A DNA stretch of 64,000 nt, taken from Brasenia schreberi. Taxonomy: Eukaryota > Streptophyta > Magnoliopsida > Nymphaeales > Cabombaceae. Location: the NCBI GenBank assembly GCA_036023115.1, contig JAYKKT010000090.1:27611501-27675500 (forward strand), in the 5' to 3' direction. Within the stretch, counting starts at the first letter, position 1; every line of letters begins with the position of its first letter. The notes under the pieces are model-generated. The model saw nothing but the letters and a program-made list of their open reading frames with translations. It did not search any database and was not told the origin of the DNA. Positions 26,270-44,380 of the stretch are shown here, piece after piece. A program made the translations under genes and the position numbers.

Positions 26270-28280
26270 CAGGTCAGGTATAGATTGGGTACTTCTTATC
26301 TCATACGAACCTGGTGAAAGATATTAAGGTTTTCTCTGCTCTGAACCCAAACCTAATGAAATTGGGTAATCTCCATCCTATTTGGGTCGGTCTGGGTTGG
26401 GCCAACATCCCCATCCCTATTGTTATATATGTGGGTTAATAATCCCAAGTCTGGATCTAGAAACCCACTTAACCGAACCAAGTCCATGAATTTGTATCAC
26501 TCTTGGCATGATCTGGGTCAAGGATCCAAAACAGCCTAACTCAACCCGGAACCGCGAGGCAGATAACATACTTGCTAATTCATTTGGGTCTCACTTGCTC
26601 GTAGATTCACCGAAGTAGCTAAGCTCAATGATGATTGCTGGCTGGAGATCAAAGGTAGCTTCAATACGGCGGCGCTCTCCCCGCTACACGGTGGCTCTCG
26701 ACCGTGTTTACTGCCTGAGAGAGTCCCCAATTACGGTAGTGGAGTGCTGGCGGCGGAGAGTGGAAAGAGGTTAAGATGGGGGAGTTTGTGGCCAGAAGTG
26801 ATGGAGGAGTGCTGAATTTTCGCTTGTTGGGCACCAACGGGAGCAGTTGAAAGAGCGGCCTCGTGATCGGGGGCGTCGAGATCAGGCCTAAACCGTCACC
26901 TGGTTCAGCAAAGGGCTGGTTGCCCGCTATCCGCCTCTTTGCAGCGAGTATCATATTTGCAGGCAGAAGAGGCCGATAACTAAACAATATCTTACTGAAG
27001 GATGATCGATCATTCAAGTATCGAAGGTTTGAAATCCCATTTCCAAGATTTGATTCTATTGTGTATCGTTGAAGACATAAGTTTCATCTTGTTTGGTAAC
27101 TAGAAGCGTGTTTTGCATGATATTTCAATAATCACTGATTCTTATCAGAGGCCATTAACGTATCTAAGCAAGAGCAGCGTGGACTGTTTGGCTGTTACCA
27201 CCATGGAGAATCACTACATACAGTATGTCTTATGTCAAGTAAAATTATAAGAAGTACCTTCTGTGTTATATGATATATCTGGTTTGTTCACCAAGCTTTT
27301 ATATCAATTTCATATAGTATGTCTCATATCAAGTAAAATGATAGTTCTTCTGCCTCCAAAGGAACCATGGATCGAACCAGAAGCTCAAGTTCCCGAGGTT
27401 GATTTGAATCCTTCCGAGGTTCCAACCAAAATCAAACCGTGTCGTAACTGGCTGGAACCAGAACTGGTTGAACTGAATCCGGAATCATACCCACAACTCA
27501 AGACCCCTTAGTTCAATTACAGTTCAATCTGTTCGAAAACCACAAGATAACTGAAACCGTAACCGGTCCTACAACTGATGGTTCCAACCGGAGTTCTAAC
27601 CACCGGTTTCGCCTTCAATTTTATTTTCTTTTGCCACATATTTTCAATAGTTTTCAAACAAGTTAAGCGTTATGAAATATATTTTCTTTTGTGAGTTCGA
27701 TAAAAAAAGTAATTTGATCTTTCATTACTTTTTTAAAACAAAACCCTAAACAAACTGAAATCAAAACCCAACCAGAACTCAAACAGGCAACAGACATAAC
27801 CTGCCATGAATTTGGATCCAGAATTCGCTCAGGTAAGAATCGCAATATAGATCGTCTGTATTTAGTATAAAAAGATGATAGTCACATTATTAATAATTAA
27901 AAGTTAATCTGTTGGGATTCTTTGTGCAATATCGAGGCCGAAGCGAATGCATGCCCCAAGTATCGAACTCACAATTTTCAGCATGTAAGTTGACCTCCTG
28001 GCCAGGTAAGTTAGTGCTCTTAGCGCGGGATGTTGGATTTGAAGCTCCTCAAAGAAAAAGTTTCTATATTAACATTGGGTAGCTTTGACAAAACAAAACC
28101 ATACATATAGATCAATAGTATTAACTAGAATAGCGTTATTTTTCTCGAGCCGATTTTACGAGTGTTTTCTTTTGCCTTTGAAGATAATTTTATTAGTTTG
28201 ATGAGATTTGAGAGAGCAACTTAGACTAAGTATGTAAGTTAATCACTTTCACCGATAACATTCACAAATAAAGGTGCATG
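25578..28280. other. Intergenic with degenerate repeats
   Basis: About 25860-26540 is rich in 'gggttcgggtt/gggttggg' variants, including a (TA)n(TG)n tract at 26219-26269. A GC-rich patch at 26660-27010 carries an unrecognised 118-residue proline-rich frame on the minus strand that I do not call a gene. GGTTCC-type repeat lies at 27350-27610. Confidence 0.45.
27925..28022 (-). mobile_element. tRNA-derived SINE copy
   Basis: On the minus strand it reads 'actaacttacctggccagg', 'gtcaactta', then 'gtgagttcgatactt' (B-box-like) and a 3' part with 'ttcggcctcg', as in the other copies. No target-site duplication was established. Confidence 0.6.
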
Positions 28281-28287
28281 TATATAT

Positions 28288-28478
28288 AAAGTGATTGAAT
28301 CTTGCCCACCGCTAGCTCTACTCACTTATGTCCGACTATTTTTTTTGGCATGAGTATAGTAACATTTTTTTCGTCTTTTTTTGAAAACCTGTAATCTTTT
28401 AAAATTATACTCTTATCATAAGAAAACATGAATGTACATGAGTGAGCATGTCAGAGATGGGCAGAATCCGGATTTCCT

Positions 28479-28480
<2 letters not shown>
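28288..28480. repeat. Dispersed repeat, copy 1 (pair with 41.3 kb)
   Basis: It starts 'agtgattgaatcttgcccacc' and ends just before the microsatellite, sharing order and motifs ('ctcac', 'catgagta', 'gagtgagcatgt', 'atgggca/atgggta') with 41300-41480 in the same orientation. It is non-coding. Confidence 0.65.
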
Positions 28481-28615
<135 letters not shown>

Positions 28616-29044
28616 TATGTATGTATTTTGTACATTGAAGGAGGTTACTTATAGAACCTTATTTGATAAACAGGTTTTTAATTAATATTTTCTTATAGAT
28701 AGTTTCCTAGATTGAGATTTGTTTGCAGTGAGTGGTTCCATTGATGGGTTGGCATAATGCATGCAAGCATCCGAGGAAATAAAGGTGTCCTTTTTATAAA
28801 TACTTTGTATCTCAAAGAAGTCTTAAAGAAATCGCTTTTGCGAAGAGTTGAACTGGGACTCTGTGAACCAAATAAGGGCTGTTCATAGCTTGGTTAGATA
28901 ATTCGAGCTGTAGGTGAATATGAAACAAAAACGAACTGAGCTAGACGAGCTAGAAACGAGCCACACACACTTTAATCCCTTAGTTGAAATCAGGCCAATG
29001 TACAAATTCTTTTGTGAAATTGAAAGCCTTCATCATCTTTTTCG

Positions 29045-29150
29045 GTACAACGGGGACGATCAAGTCAGATGCATGCTCCAGGTATCAAACTCGTCACCTT
29101 AAACTTGTGGGTCAATCTCATAACGAGGCGAGCTATTGCTTGTTGTGCAA
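29045..29150 (-). mobile_element. tRNA-derived SINE copy
   Basis: The minus strand shows 'caatagctcgcctcg' (A-box-like), 'acccacaagtttaagg', 'gacgagtttgatacc' (B-box-like) and 'gagcatgcatc', in the same order as the family consensus. Confidence 0.75.
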
Positions 29151-29286
29151 ATTTGATGATTTAATTATGTCGAGCAACCCACTCAGTGTTGGGTGATTTT
29201 CAAAATACTTAGAGAAGGGTAATTCAAGGAACAATAAGCAGTCATGTTGTGGCATTAAAAAACATATTTTAAACGACAATTGTACA

Positions 29287-32200
29287 ACAAATGACAGCAA
29301 CAACATCAGCTAAGCCTTTTCCCATACTAGATGGGGTCGGCTACATGGATTGTTTATTTCCACATAGCTCTATCATGTGCCATGTTAGCAGTTAACTCAC
29401 AATAAGCTAGATCATTCTTTATTTTTATTTTCAACACTTTTGTAGTCGTCCTCTACCTCTTTTAATCTTTCCAAATTTAGTTTTTCATACCTATATGTTC
29501 AAACCATCTTAAACGATATTCTCTCATTTTATCCTCTATTGGTGTCACTCCTAATTTGTTTCTAATCACCTCATTATGTATACGGTGTTTTCTTGTATGA
29601 CCACTCATCATCCATCTCAACATCTTCATTTCTGTCACAGACATCTTTCGTACATGTTGATGATTAACTGCCCAACACTCAGAACCATAAAATATGGCAG
29701 GTCTAATTGCTGCTCCATAATATTTACCTTTTAACTTTAATGACATCTTCTTATCACAAAAAATACTTGATCCTCCTCTCCATTTTAACCAACTAGCATT
29801 AATTCTATGCGTAACATCTCCATCAATTCTTCCATCACTCTAAAAAATTGACCCTAGGTATTTAAAAATTTTCTTGTGGGATGCAATGTGTATCGATTTT
29901 AATTTTTATGTCCTCTCAAGTAACCAAATGATCAAACAATATTCTATATATTCTATCTTTCTTCTACTAAATCAGAAGCCTTTACTTTCTAATGCTTCTC
30001 TCCATAGTTCCAATTTTTATTAACTTTTTTCTTAAACTCATCCACTAACACAATGTCATCTGCAAATAACATACACCAAGCCACTTCATCTTGAATATGT
30101 TTTGTTAACTCATCAATCACCATTATAAATAAGTATGGACTTAAAGTTGATCCTTGATGTAACCCAATATTAACTTCAAAGAAGTCCGTCATTCCTTCAT
30201 GAGTCCTCGCACATGTTTTTGCACCATCGTACATGTCTCTTATAAGGTTAACGTATGTCAATGGGATACCTATTTTTTTCAAGGTTCTCCAAATAACCTC
30301 CCTCGGTACCCTATCGTAAGCTTTTTCTATATCCATAAATATCATGTAAAAGTCTTTCTTTTTTGCTCTAAAATGTTCCATAAGATGTCTCAAAAGGTGA
30401 ATCACTTCAACAATAGATCTACTTGGCATGAATCCAAATTGGTTATCTGTTGTACTTGATACTTGTCTTAACCTACATTCGATAATTCTTTCTCATAATT
30501 TCATAGTATGGATCATTAACTTGATATCTCGATAATTAGCACAATTCTGAATGTCTCCCTTGTTCTTATATATGGGTATGAGTGTACTTGCTCTCCATTC
30601 CTCGTGTATTTTTTGGTTTCTTCATATTTCATTAAATAGTCTTGTGAACGTGATTCCTATTTTCCCTAGTATTTTCCAAACTTCTATAGGAATATTGTCT
30701 GATTTTACCACTTTACCGCTCTTATATGTTTAAGAGCCTCTTTGACTTCATTCTTTTGGATACGTTGGTAAAAATCATGGTTTATACCGCTTTACCACTC
30801 TTCATATGTTTAAGAGCCTCTTTGACTTCATTCTTTTGGATACGTCAGTAAAAATTATGGTTTATATACTTTTCTGATTTGGTTAACTCTCCTAAGCTAA
30901 TACTAACATCTTTATTTTCATTAAAAAGTTTATAAAAATAGTTTTTCATCTATTTCTTATATCATCATTTGCTACTAGAATTTTTTCATCCTCGTCTTTG
31001 ATGCATCTAACAAAATTAAGATCTTTAGTTTTCTTATCTCTATCCCTAGCTATCCTAAAAATATCTCTTTCATCCTTTTTTGAGTTGAGTTTTTTATATA
31101 AATCCTCTCAAATTTTAGCTTTTGCTTCACTAACAACCTTTTTCGCTTCCCTTTTTGCTTTCTTCTATACCTCTAAAGTTTCACTAGTTTTTTTTCAGAT
31201 AATATAATTTGTAACATGCCCTCTTTGCCTTGATTTTATTTTGCACTACTTCACTCCACCACTAAGCTTCTTTTTATACCGGTACACCTCCCTTAGATTC
31301 ACCTAACACATATTTCGCTACTTTCCTAATATGTATAGCCATATTGTTCCACATATCACAAGGTGTACCAATATAATTCAAAGCATCTTCTTGAAGGACT
31401 TTCTGTTTAAATATACCTTCTTTCTCGCTTTTGAGGTTCTACCATTTAGTTCGAATAGCTCGATGCACTCTTTTCTTCTTTGTCCATTTTTTTATTTGTA
31501 AATCCATAACAAAAAGTCGATGTTGGGTGGTTAAACTTTCTCCTGGAATTACCTTGTAATCTTTACAACACGCTCTATCTTTTTTTCTACAAATAAAGTA
31601 ATCAATTTGTGTTTGTGATAAGCTACTCTTATAAGTAATTAAATGTTTATCTCATTTTTTGAAGATTCTATTGACTATAAATAGATCAAATGCCATAGCA
31701 AAATTTAAAATCTCCCTACCTTCCTCATTTGTATCCCCAAAACCAAAGTTTCCATGAATACCTTGATATCCTAATGCCTTTTTATCGACATATCCATTTA
31801 AGTCTCCTCCTAAACAAATCATCTCCCTTTGTGGAATCTTTTGAATCACCTTATCTAACTCTTCCAAAAAAGTTGTCTTTATTACTATCTTCTAGTCCTA
31901 CTTGGGGTGCGTAAGCACAAAGTATATTCAAAACCTTTGCTCCTAACACTAATTTCAATGTCATGATTCGGTTACCATATCGTTGTATGTCTACTACACT
32001 ATCATTTAAATCTTTATTTATGATAATACCAACTCCATTTCGAGCCTTTTCTTTACCTGAGTACCATAATTTAAAACTTGTATCCTCTATCTCTTTTGCT
32101 TTTTTTCCAACCCATTTTGTCTCTTGTAAACATAGAATACGAATCTTTCTCCGAATCATAGTATCTACCACCTCCATTAGCTTACCGGATAATGTTTCGA

Positions 32201-32602
32201 TATTCCAAGAACCAATACTAATCTTATTATCTAGAACTAGCTTCCTTACCCCTCGCATCCGTTCATATTGAAAATGTGGAGACCCTCTTTGTAAATTATT
32301 CACTACATTCGAACGACAATGTAGCGGGACTAACTTCTTTACCCATACTCATTCATGACTCCGTAATTGATTTACTACATCCAGGCGAAAATGTAGTTGC
32401 CATTGCTTACTTATTAATGCATTCAGGCTTTGCAGCGCGTCCCTAGGCAGAGACTCCCGAAAGCAATACTCATAATTTGTGTAATGCATGGTATAAAAAT
32501 TCGACAAAGTTTTACGCTGGCTGTCGGAAGCCTAACACAACCCTCTTCCTTTATCAAGGCTTGAGACCGGCAATGCAAGGGTGATTCCTTACATGGGTGG
32601 AG
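29287..32602 (-). mobile_element. RTE-type LINE, near full length, inactive
   Basis: Non-LTR retrotransposon of about 3.3 kb on the minus strand, flanked by identical 19-bp target-site duplications 'tttaaacgacaattgtaca' at 29268-29286 and 32603-32621. Broken translations give, 5' to 3', an apurinic endonuclease ('ISIGSWNIETLSGKLMEVVD', 'LQETKW', 'GGDLNG'), a reverse transcriptase ('MIFMDIEKAYDRVPREV', '[13 protein letters not shown]', catalytic 'FADDIVLV') and the C-terminal region. Numerous frameshifts, stops and a tandem duplication disable it. Short single-ORF length and AP endonuclease point to the RTE clade; the clade call is from memory of the family. It extends about 36 bp further 5' than the copy at 36.4 kb. 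Confidence 0.92.
30709..30868. repeat. 80-bp tandem duplication inside the LINE
   Basis: 'taagagcctctttgacttca' recurs with period 80 (30731 and 30811). The related LINE at 36.4 kb has this stretch once, so the duplication happened in this copy. Confidence 0.9.
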
Positions 32603-32951
32603 TTTAAACGACAATTGTACATACTAACAAAATAGTTATTAAGTGTCTTGTAACATTTTCTAACATTTAATATTTTCTAACATTACTAATTATTGTATGT
32701 TGAGTTTAACCATACTAAAATTATTTTAAATTTTAATTTAACATTTAATAATAATATGACTAGTAAATTAGCAACCACATTATCTTGAGCATGTGAAACT
32801 GTCTTCCACATCATCTTGGGATAATGTTGTTAGCCTGTTTTGACTAACATGATAGGCAATAGAAACCACAAGGTATTACGGTAACATTTTTAAACCAAAA
32901 GAATCAAATTGAAAAATGCCCAGATGTCGTTAACGTGTTCGGAGACATTGT

Positions 32952-34690
32952 TTTAATTAAGAAACCTTGGGTGCCCGATCTCCTTTTGACAATTCTTCTT
33001 AAAATTTGCTCGGGTCCCTTATATGAACCCAGATCTGAAACCAAATTTAATTGAATCCACATTCTTCAGATCTTATATCTTACTAATCATATAAACTCGG
33101 GTTTGAACCTGAACCTGACCCTTCCACAAAGAGGTTGGTCATGTTGATGTTGTTCTAGGGCCGATGTTGTGCTGCTATGGGCCCCCAGGACCCACCCAGC
33201 ACTCGTAGAGTAGGGCCTGTTCTCAATGGTTCCCGACTTTAAAGATTGAGGGCTAGAACTATTAAAGATTGTGACCCTCAAGAAAAAGAGAAAAATATAA
33301 ATTGAGTAATTATTAAGACACACGGCACATACACAGAGTTAGGGATGTCCATAGGGAGCCCATGCTCTCTGTGGGACTCTCCCCGAATGGGGTAAGATTT
33401 AGAGAGTAGAAACAGGGTTGGAGACAGGACAGGGATTTAAATCCCTTTAAACAAATTATAAGAGAAAATCAAGAAAAGAAAGCGTTATCTCTTTTTTATT
33501 TTCATGAATTCATTGTCATTCCCCACATTTCATTCATATGTTTCAATTTAGATACATTTTGCATAAATTATGTTTCATTTTATATATAAAAATGAGTCCC
33601 AACTTATGTTTGAATATCCCTCTTTTATTTGAGGAATCTCCACGGATACGTACACAATCACACACACAAGAATTTTGTGCGTGCATGCACTCATGTTTAC
33701 TCAAAAACCATGTTAACCAAAGTTGGGTGGGCATAATATAATTCAATGATAAAAACGTTTCTGTTTTAAAAGGAAATTATACCAAGTACAATTTTAACTT
33801 AATTATTCCTGCATAAAGAAATAGATCTTGTAAGTTTAGCTTAATTATTCCTGCAAAAAAAATGGATCTTTTAAGAAAATTACATGATAAAAGATATTTT
33901 AATCTTTAATGAGCAGCTTCTGTTCAGCTCATTTTAGTTTCGTGTTTGTCTTGGTTCAGATGAGCTAACAAGCTGAACAAGAACAAAAGAATTTCAGTTG
34001 ACGAATTAGCGATGAACCGATCTTGTTCGATTTGTTCGGCTCCTTTAATTGTTAAACAATTTTTTTTTTAAAGTTTTTCCTAAATGGCCAGCACCTGCAC
34101 TTATTTATTGTGGCTTTGATCAATTTCTCGCCTTTCTCTTTCTAAAATAAGGGTCTGGGCCAATCAAGGCTTCCCGCTGTAATATTTTGGATCCTTTATC
34201 ATTCAGGATAACGACAAATTAATACAATATGTAATATAGTTTATCTTTTTTCATTTCATAAAAATAATTTAAAATAACAAGCTATTCAAATAAATATTGT
34301 ACCATCGATATATTATTGGCTACACATGACCGGTTCCGGTTACCCTGGAACCTAGAACCATAGAATTTGGGACAATATCGGTTTGTCCTAAACGGCCCTG
34401 GAACCAGTTCCTAGGCGTTGGCTCCGGTTTCTGTCAAGTTCTGGTTTCATCAAAGATACAACCACAACTAAACCAGGAGACCCTTGATTCCAAACCCGAT
34501 TCAGTGTCTGGTTTCACTGATTTTTGTTTCAGTCGGTTTTGACTCGACTCTGTTTTGATTGAAACTTCTAACCTGGTTCCAAACAGATCACGTCTAATAT
34601 TGGTTATAGTATCCTACATTATGTAAAATCAGTTAAATTCAGAGACTATATCAGATATAATTGCCGATTTATACATTTGTCCATATTATA
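32952..34690. repeat. Right copy of the diverged 1.7-kb direct repeat
   Basis: Partner of 23735-25395. Relative to the left copy it carries an extra 80-bp piece near 33120-33210 and about 690 bp of extra sequence at 33330-34010. The latter includes a GGGGACGGGG-type degenerate repeat (33343-33450) and a GAGCTC-type stretch (33905-34020). Confidence 0.65.
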
Positions 34691-34699
34691 TAGAGGGAG

Positions 34700-35490
34700 A
34701 AAGAGAGAAAACTGGTACGTACTAATACACTTAAGTTTCTAGTAAATTCAAACAAATTTCAATCATTTATCTTTTTCTATTGATGATTGAAATTTAAATC
34801 TAAAGGTACATTTTATTCACATGAACACTTTCAATTTTTAAATTCCAAATTTTAACCATTCAAGAATGATTGATATTTGTTTAGACTAGCACGTAAATGT
34901 ATTAACATTACCATATCTACACCATCAGGTTCTATCTTTTTTATTGAGCCGGGTGTTGTACACCCTGGGAATCGAACTTGTGCAAGTTGAAAGCCCTGCC
35001 AGGTGGGCTAACGCCCTGCAGGTGCCATCTTTTATGCCGGTTTCTTCTTTCTCTTCCTCAATGTGGTTTTATCGTGCTTAGTGGTAGAGCAATAAGGACG
35101 AGAAACAAACAAATATTTGATTAATATCGTACTCAGAGCGTTACCTGAACGGCAGGGCGCTCTGGTGCCGTTATTGCTGGTGAGAAGTTCGACTCTGGTG
35201 CATGATGCGTCGGCCTCCTCTTCTAACAAGAAAAAGAATATTTGATTAATATTGTTGACAAACAGATCCCTAGCAGTTGAATGCGCAAGTCCACGATTTG
35301 AAGAGAAGCAAAGGTGGATATTGGTGAACCGAATTAAGGGAAGGATGAAACTGTTGTCATTGGCACCACGTCGTATTCATACTGCAACTCACGTTGGTAC
35401 TTACCCTACATGAAGTTTCGGAGATAAATTCCGTTCTCCGCCACGACGGCGTGGCCATACTGAATTTCCCCTCCCTTCTCAGCCACCATC
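34700..35490. other. Upstream region of the peroxidase gene
   Basis: A tRNA/SINE-like stretch with 'gggaatcgaac' lies at 34945-35010. I could not identify a convincing TATA box. No other gene is seen. Confidence 0.4.
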
Positions 35491-35491
35491 T

Positions 35492-40440
<4,949 letters not shown>

Positions 40441-40475
40441 AGAGTTTGCCATGAAGATTGTGAATGCCCAGTTTA

Positions 40476-40481
40476 AATAAA
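40476..40481 (+). terminator. Candidate polyadenylation signal of the peroxidase gene
   Basis: AATAAA, 36 nt after the stop codon. Plant signals are loose, so this is suggestive only. Confidence 0.45.
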
Positions 40482-41299
40482 ACTGTCAAAATACAAAATG
40501 TAATGTATTTGGTATCTTACATTTATGGAAGAGTCGATCTTCCTTTGTTGCATTGGTGTTGAATAATGTGTGGATGTAAGTAGTGAGTTTTCTTTTAGTG
40601 CAATACGGAAAATTTAGTATTAAAGATAAGCATATTGATGAATTATGCCACGATGTGCGGCTGAGCGTGTATCTAGGGATGCTGTTTTTATTTGTGAAGA
40701 TAAATAGTGGTTCATTCTTCTTTTGTCTTACCAAGATTTTCATTGCATTGCAACAGAAATCGGGAATTTGAATTTAGAAAACAAAAAGTGGGTTGATAAC
40801 AAAAATATCGAATTTCGATTTAACAAGCATTCCTTGAGAATAAACAAGCATTTTATTTCATGTTTTTCCAAGTACACAAAGGCATATTTATACAAATTGA
40901 AGGGCAATCAGTGATCACAAATTCTTAGTTGGAAGCTACTAAAGTTTAGTTAATATAAACAAGAAATGACCACCCGTAGGCCAAAGCTTAAGACTTTTTT
41001 ATCACTGTTGGAACAGGAAGTTCTAAATATTGGAAAATCAAGGTACAAAGTCATATGAAATTATACGTGCTGTGGACCTCCAAAATTTAATTGATACACA
41101 GTTGATATTTTAATTTGTTCTTTCTCCTCAACTGTTGAAACACGGAATTTCAAGAAAAAGAAAATCAATGGCAGGATGTGTCAATACAAAAAAAAGAAGG
41201 GTAGTAAGATTGAGATATGACATAAAAAACAATTACACATCAGAGTTCTTAGTTTGAGTCGTGTAATATGCTAGAAAATTTGAACATATCTAAACAGAA

Positions 41300-41480
41300 G
41301 AGTGATTGAATCATGTCCACCATTAACGCTAATGTTCTTTACTCACGTGTGATCATCATTTTTTAGAACATGAGTACAATAGTTTATGTTTTCTTATTTT
41401 AATTTTTAAAAATTATGTAAAAAAAACAATGAACGAGTACGAGTGAGCATGTAAGAAATGGGTACGATCCGACTTGCCCT
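41300..41480. repeat. Dispersed repeat, copy 2
   Basis: Matches 28288-28480 in order and orientation, starting 'agtgattgaatcatgtccacc' and including 'gagtgagcatgtaagaaatgg'. Confidence 0.65.
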
Positions 41481-41491
41481 AAAAAAAACAA

Positions 41492-41602
41492 CAACAAAAC
41501 CCAGAATCTGTAACGCCCTTTGAAATGTTTTAATCGGGCCTCAACAAAACCCAGAATCTGTAACGCCCTTTGAAATGTTTTAATCGGGCCTCAACAAAAC
41601 CC
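41492..41602. repeat. 50-bp perfect tandem duplication
   Basis: The unit from 'caacaaaacccagaatctg' to 'ttttaatcgggcct' occurs at 41492 and 41542 without mismatch, with a partial third copy to 41602. Confidence 0.97.
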
Positions 41603-41784
41603 AAAACCCGTAAGAAAAGCTGTGCTCAGGCTTTCACTGACGAGGCTTGCACTATCGAGCTTCAACTGTATGCGCTCCCTCAACTTCCTTGGTGGTTTCA
41701 CGGATTCTGGGTTTTCCTGTAGTGAAATTATCTTTATTCGAGTACCCAAATACCTCAGATAAAATGAACGCAACGATCAATAGC

Positions 41785-41890
41785 TCTCAAACTGTGGAGG
41801 GAGTCGGCTCACAAGTTGAAAGTCATGAGTTCGATACCCGGGACGTGCAAGCATGCTTCCCCTCATGGATTCACATAAATATAATGCCAT
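41785..41890 (+). mobile_element. tRNA-derived SINE copy, degraded
   Basis: 'gctcacaagttgaaagtcatgagttcgatacccggg' carries the best B-box-like sequence of the family. The A-box region 'atagctctcaaactgtggag' has drifted. No target-site duplication was found. Confidence 0.65.
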
Positions 41891-42636
41891 GATACAAGAT
41901 GGTGGTGGGTAAAACATTCTGTTTGTGTACCAGTAGAAGAAAAAAATTGTCCATGTTTGATAAATAAATCCATCTCTGCATTGCCTCCCTGTTCTTGCAT
42001 GCATTACTTAATTCATGCATTTGAATGCTATATATCGTTTATAATCAATCAAGATATAGAGTTCGATAGAATTGAAAGGTTAAGAAAAAGCAAAATGACA
42101 TAAATGATGAGAGATGCATTCTTCCCCCTCCGTTCAAGCCTGCGGGCAGCTTAGAACAGATTAAGAATCACTTATCTGAAGTAATCTTAGGACTTCAAGA
42201 GATGAACTTAGAAAAGAAAACTTGTGCCCAAATATTCTAACTCCCCTTCTTGAAGGTTTGCTGTTTACAGACTTTCAATATTATTTTCTTCTTGGCAATT
42301 AAACTTACATCCTTATTTTCGCTGGCTACAAATAACGCGTTCCCGTGCTTTTAGCGCCGGCACGCCAACTACACCATGTTCGTTGCTTCGCCGCAAACGA
42401 ATACCACCAAACACGGAACTGATCTCTCTCCCTCTCTGTCTCTCTTATTGATTGCACATGAAAGTAACTGTAAGCAAACGGCTGCCTTTTCAAGGAAAGC
42501 ATACATAAGAAAGCGTTGAGCCTTCTCTAACCATCATAACCCCCAAAACCAAAACACAGTACTCTCTATAAAACTTCATCACAACATGCACCCACCAAAG
42601 GACTCTCTCTGTCTCTCTCTGATAATTCAATACCAT

Positions 42637-42762
42637 TTTATTGGTCTGCCAGTCTCTCTGTCCTTTGCAATTAAGCATTTTTATTGTTCTGCATTCTCTT
42701 TGTTCTTGGGAATTAAGCATTGTATTGATATGTCATTCTCTTTATTCTTGGGCATTAAGCTC
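42637..42762. repeat. 42-bp imperfect repeat, three copies, upstream of the DMP relic
   Basis: The core 'ctctttgttcttgggaatta' with variants recurs with period about 42, ending 'attaagc' near 42678, 42720 and 42760. The last copy stops a few bases before the DMP start codon, so the repeat occupies the expected 5' leader. Confidence 0.8.
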
Positions 42763-42768
42763 TATGGA

Positions 42769-43456
42769 ATGGCAGAGGTGATAGACGTGGAGGCACAACA
42801 GCAGAACCGTCATTAAGCGAAGAATACAATAACGAGCAGCTGCAAGCTCAGCAGCAGCAACGCAACATTTCCATACAAAACGCCATCAATCGGACCTTCA
42901 AAAGCACAGCCGACCTCGCCAACCTCCTCCCCACCGGCACCGTTCTCGCCCTCCAGTTCCTCTCCCCAGTTTTCACCAACGGTGGCTGCTGCGACGCCGC
43001 CTACGGGTCCAACTCCGCCTTCCTTGTTGGGTTCTGCGGACTCTCAACCTTCTTACTTTGCTTCATCGACACCTTTCAGGCACCCGACGGCACAGTTCGG
43101 CACGGTATCGACCCCTCGCGGGCTTTGGGTGCTCGATGGAGATGACAGGCTCCGAATTGTCCCCGGAGAAGTTCTTTGAATTCAGGCTCCGGCTAGTAGA
43201 TTTCGTACATGCCTTCGCCTCCGTGCTCGTCTTCGAAGCCATCGTAATGCTTGATAAGAATATGGTGGATTGTTTCTACCCGACGCCGACGCCAGAGATG
43301 CAGGAGACGCTGTCTTCTTTGCCGGTGGGGATCGGACTCTTTTGCAGCATGCTGTTCGTGGCATTCCCCACCAAGCGCTATGGAATCGGTTTCCCACTCA
43401 CGTACTCTCTCAATTCCTATTTTTCACCGGTTGACATTGAATTCATTTGTTTTTAA
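42769..43456 (+). pseudogene. DMP (DUF679) membrane protein gene with three frame breaks
   Basis: DMP proteins are small four-helix membrane proteins of the plant endomembrane system; some members act in gamete fusion or senescence. Homology is continuous but moves through all three frames. 'MAEVIDVEAQQQ' from 42769 is followed by a frame change before 'NAINRTFKSTADLANLLPTG' and 'LCFIDTFQAPDG' (to about 43103). A second change precedes 'TPRGLWVLDGDD' (about 43105-43150), and a third precedes 'SPEKFFEFRLRLVDFVHA', 'DCFYPTPTPEMQETL' and 'FPTKRYGIGFPLT'. All conserved DMP blocks remain and no large deletion is seen, so either decay is recent or the local sequence has indel errors. The three-repeat leader precedes it. 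Confidence 0.85.
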
Positions 43457-43498
43457 ATTAAAAAATAAACGGCTAAATATTAACATGTACTAATTTCC

Positions 43499-44281
<783 letters not shown>

Positions 44282-44312
44282 CACTCCAACACCTGCATTA
44301 TCAGAGTTAACA

Positions 44313-44380
44313 TACTACAACTACAACTAAGCCTTTTTCCAGGGGTCAGCTATATCGATTCTTTGTTTTTTTATAGAATC
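44313..44380 (-). mobile_element. Degraded RTE LINE 3'-end fragment
   Basis: 'ctacaactacaactaagcctttttcc' followed by 'ggggtcagctatatcgattctttg' matches the minus-strand 3' terminus of the LINEs, with a small internal deletion. No target-site duplication was found. Confidence 0.75.

Larger units (their letters stand above)
40482..42580. other. Intergenic between peroxidase and DMP relic
   Basis: Contains the second copy of the 190-bp dispersed repeat (41300-41480), a 50-bp tandem duplication and a degraded SINE. I see no gene. Confidence 0.5.

Noticed and set aside
26661..27017. 118-residue proline-rich frame on the minus strand
   Set aside because: No ATG at its start, no recognisable domain, and it lies among repeats; composition alone is not enough.
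31851..32303. Host gene similar to 'craniofacial development protein 2'
   Set aside because: This is the apurinic-endonuclease part of the RTE LINE; that database name is often wrongly attached to such LINE fragments.
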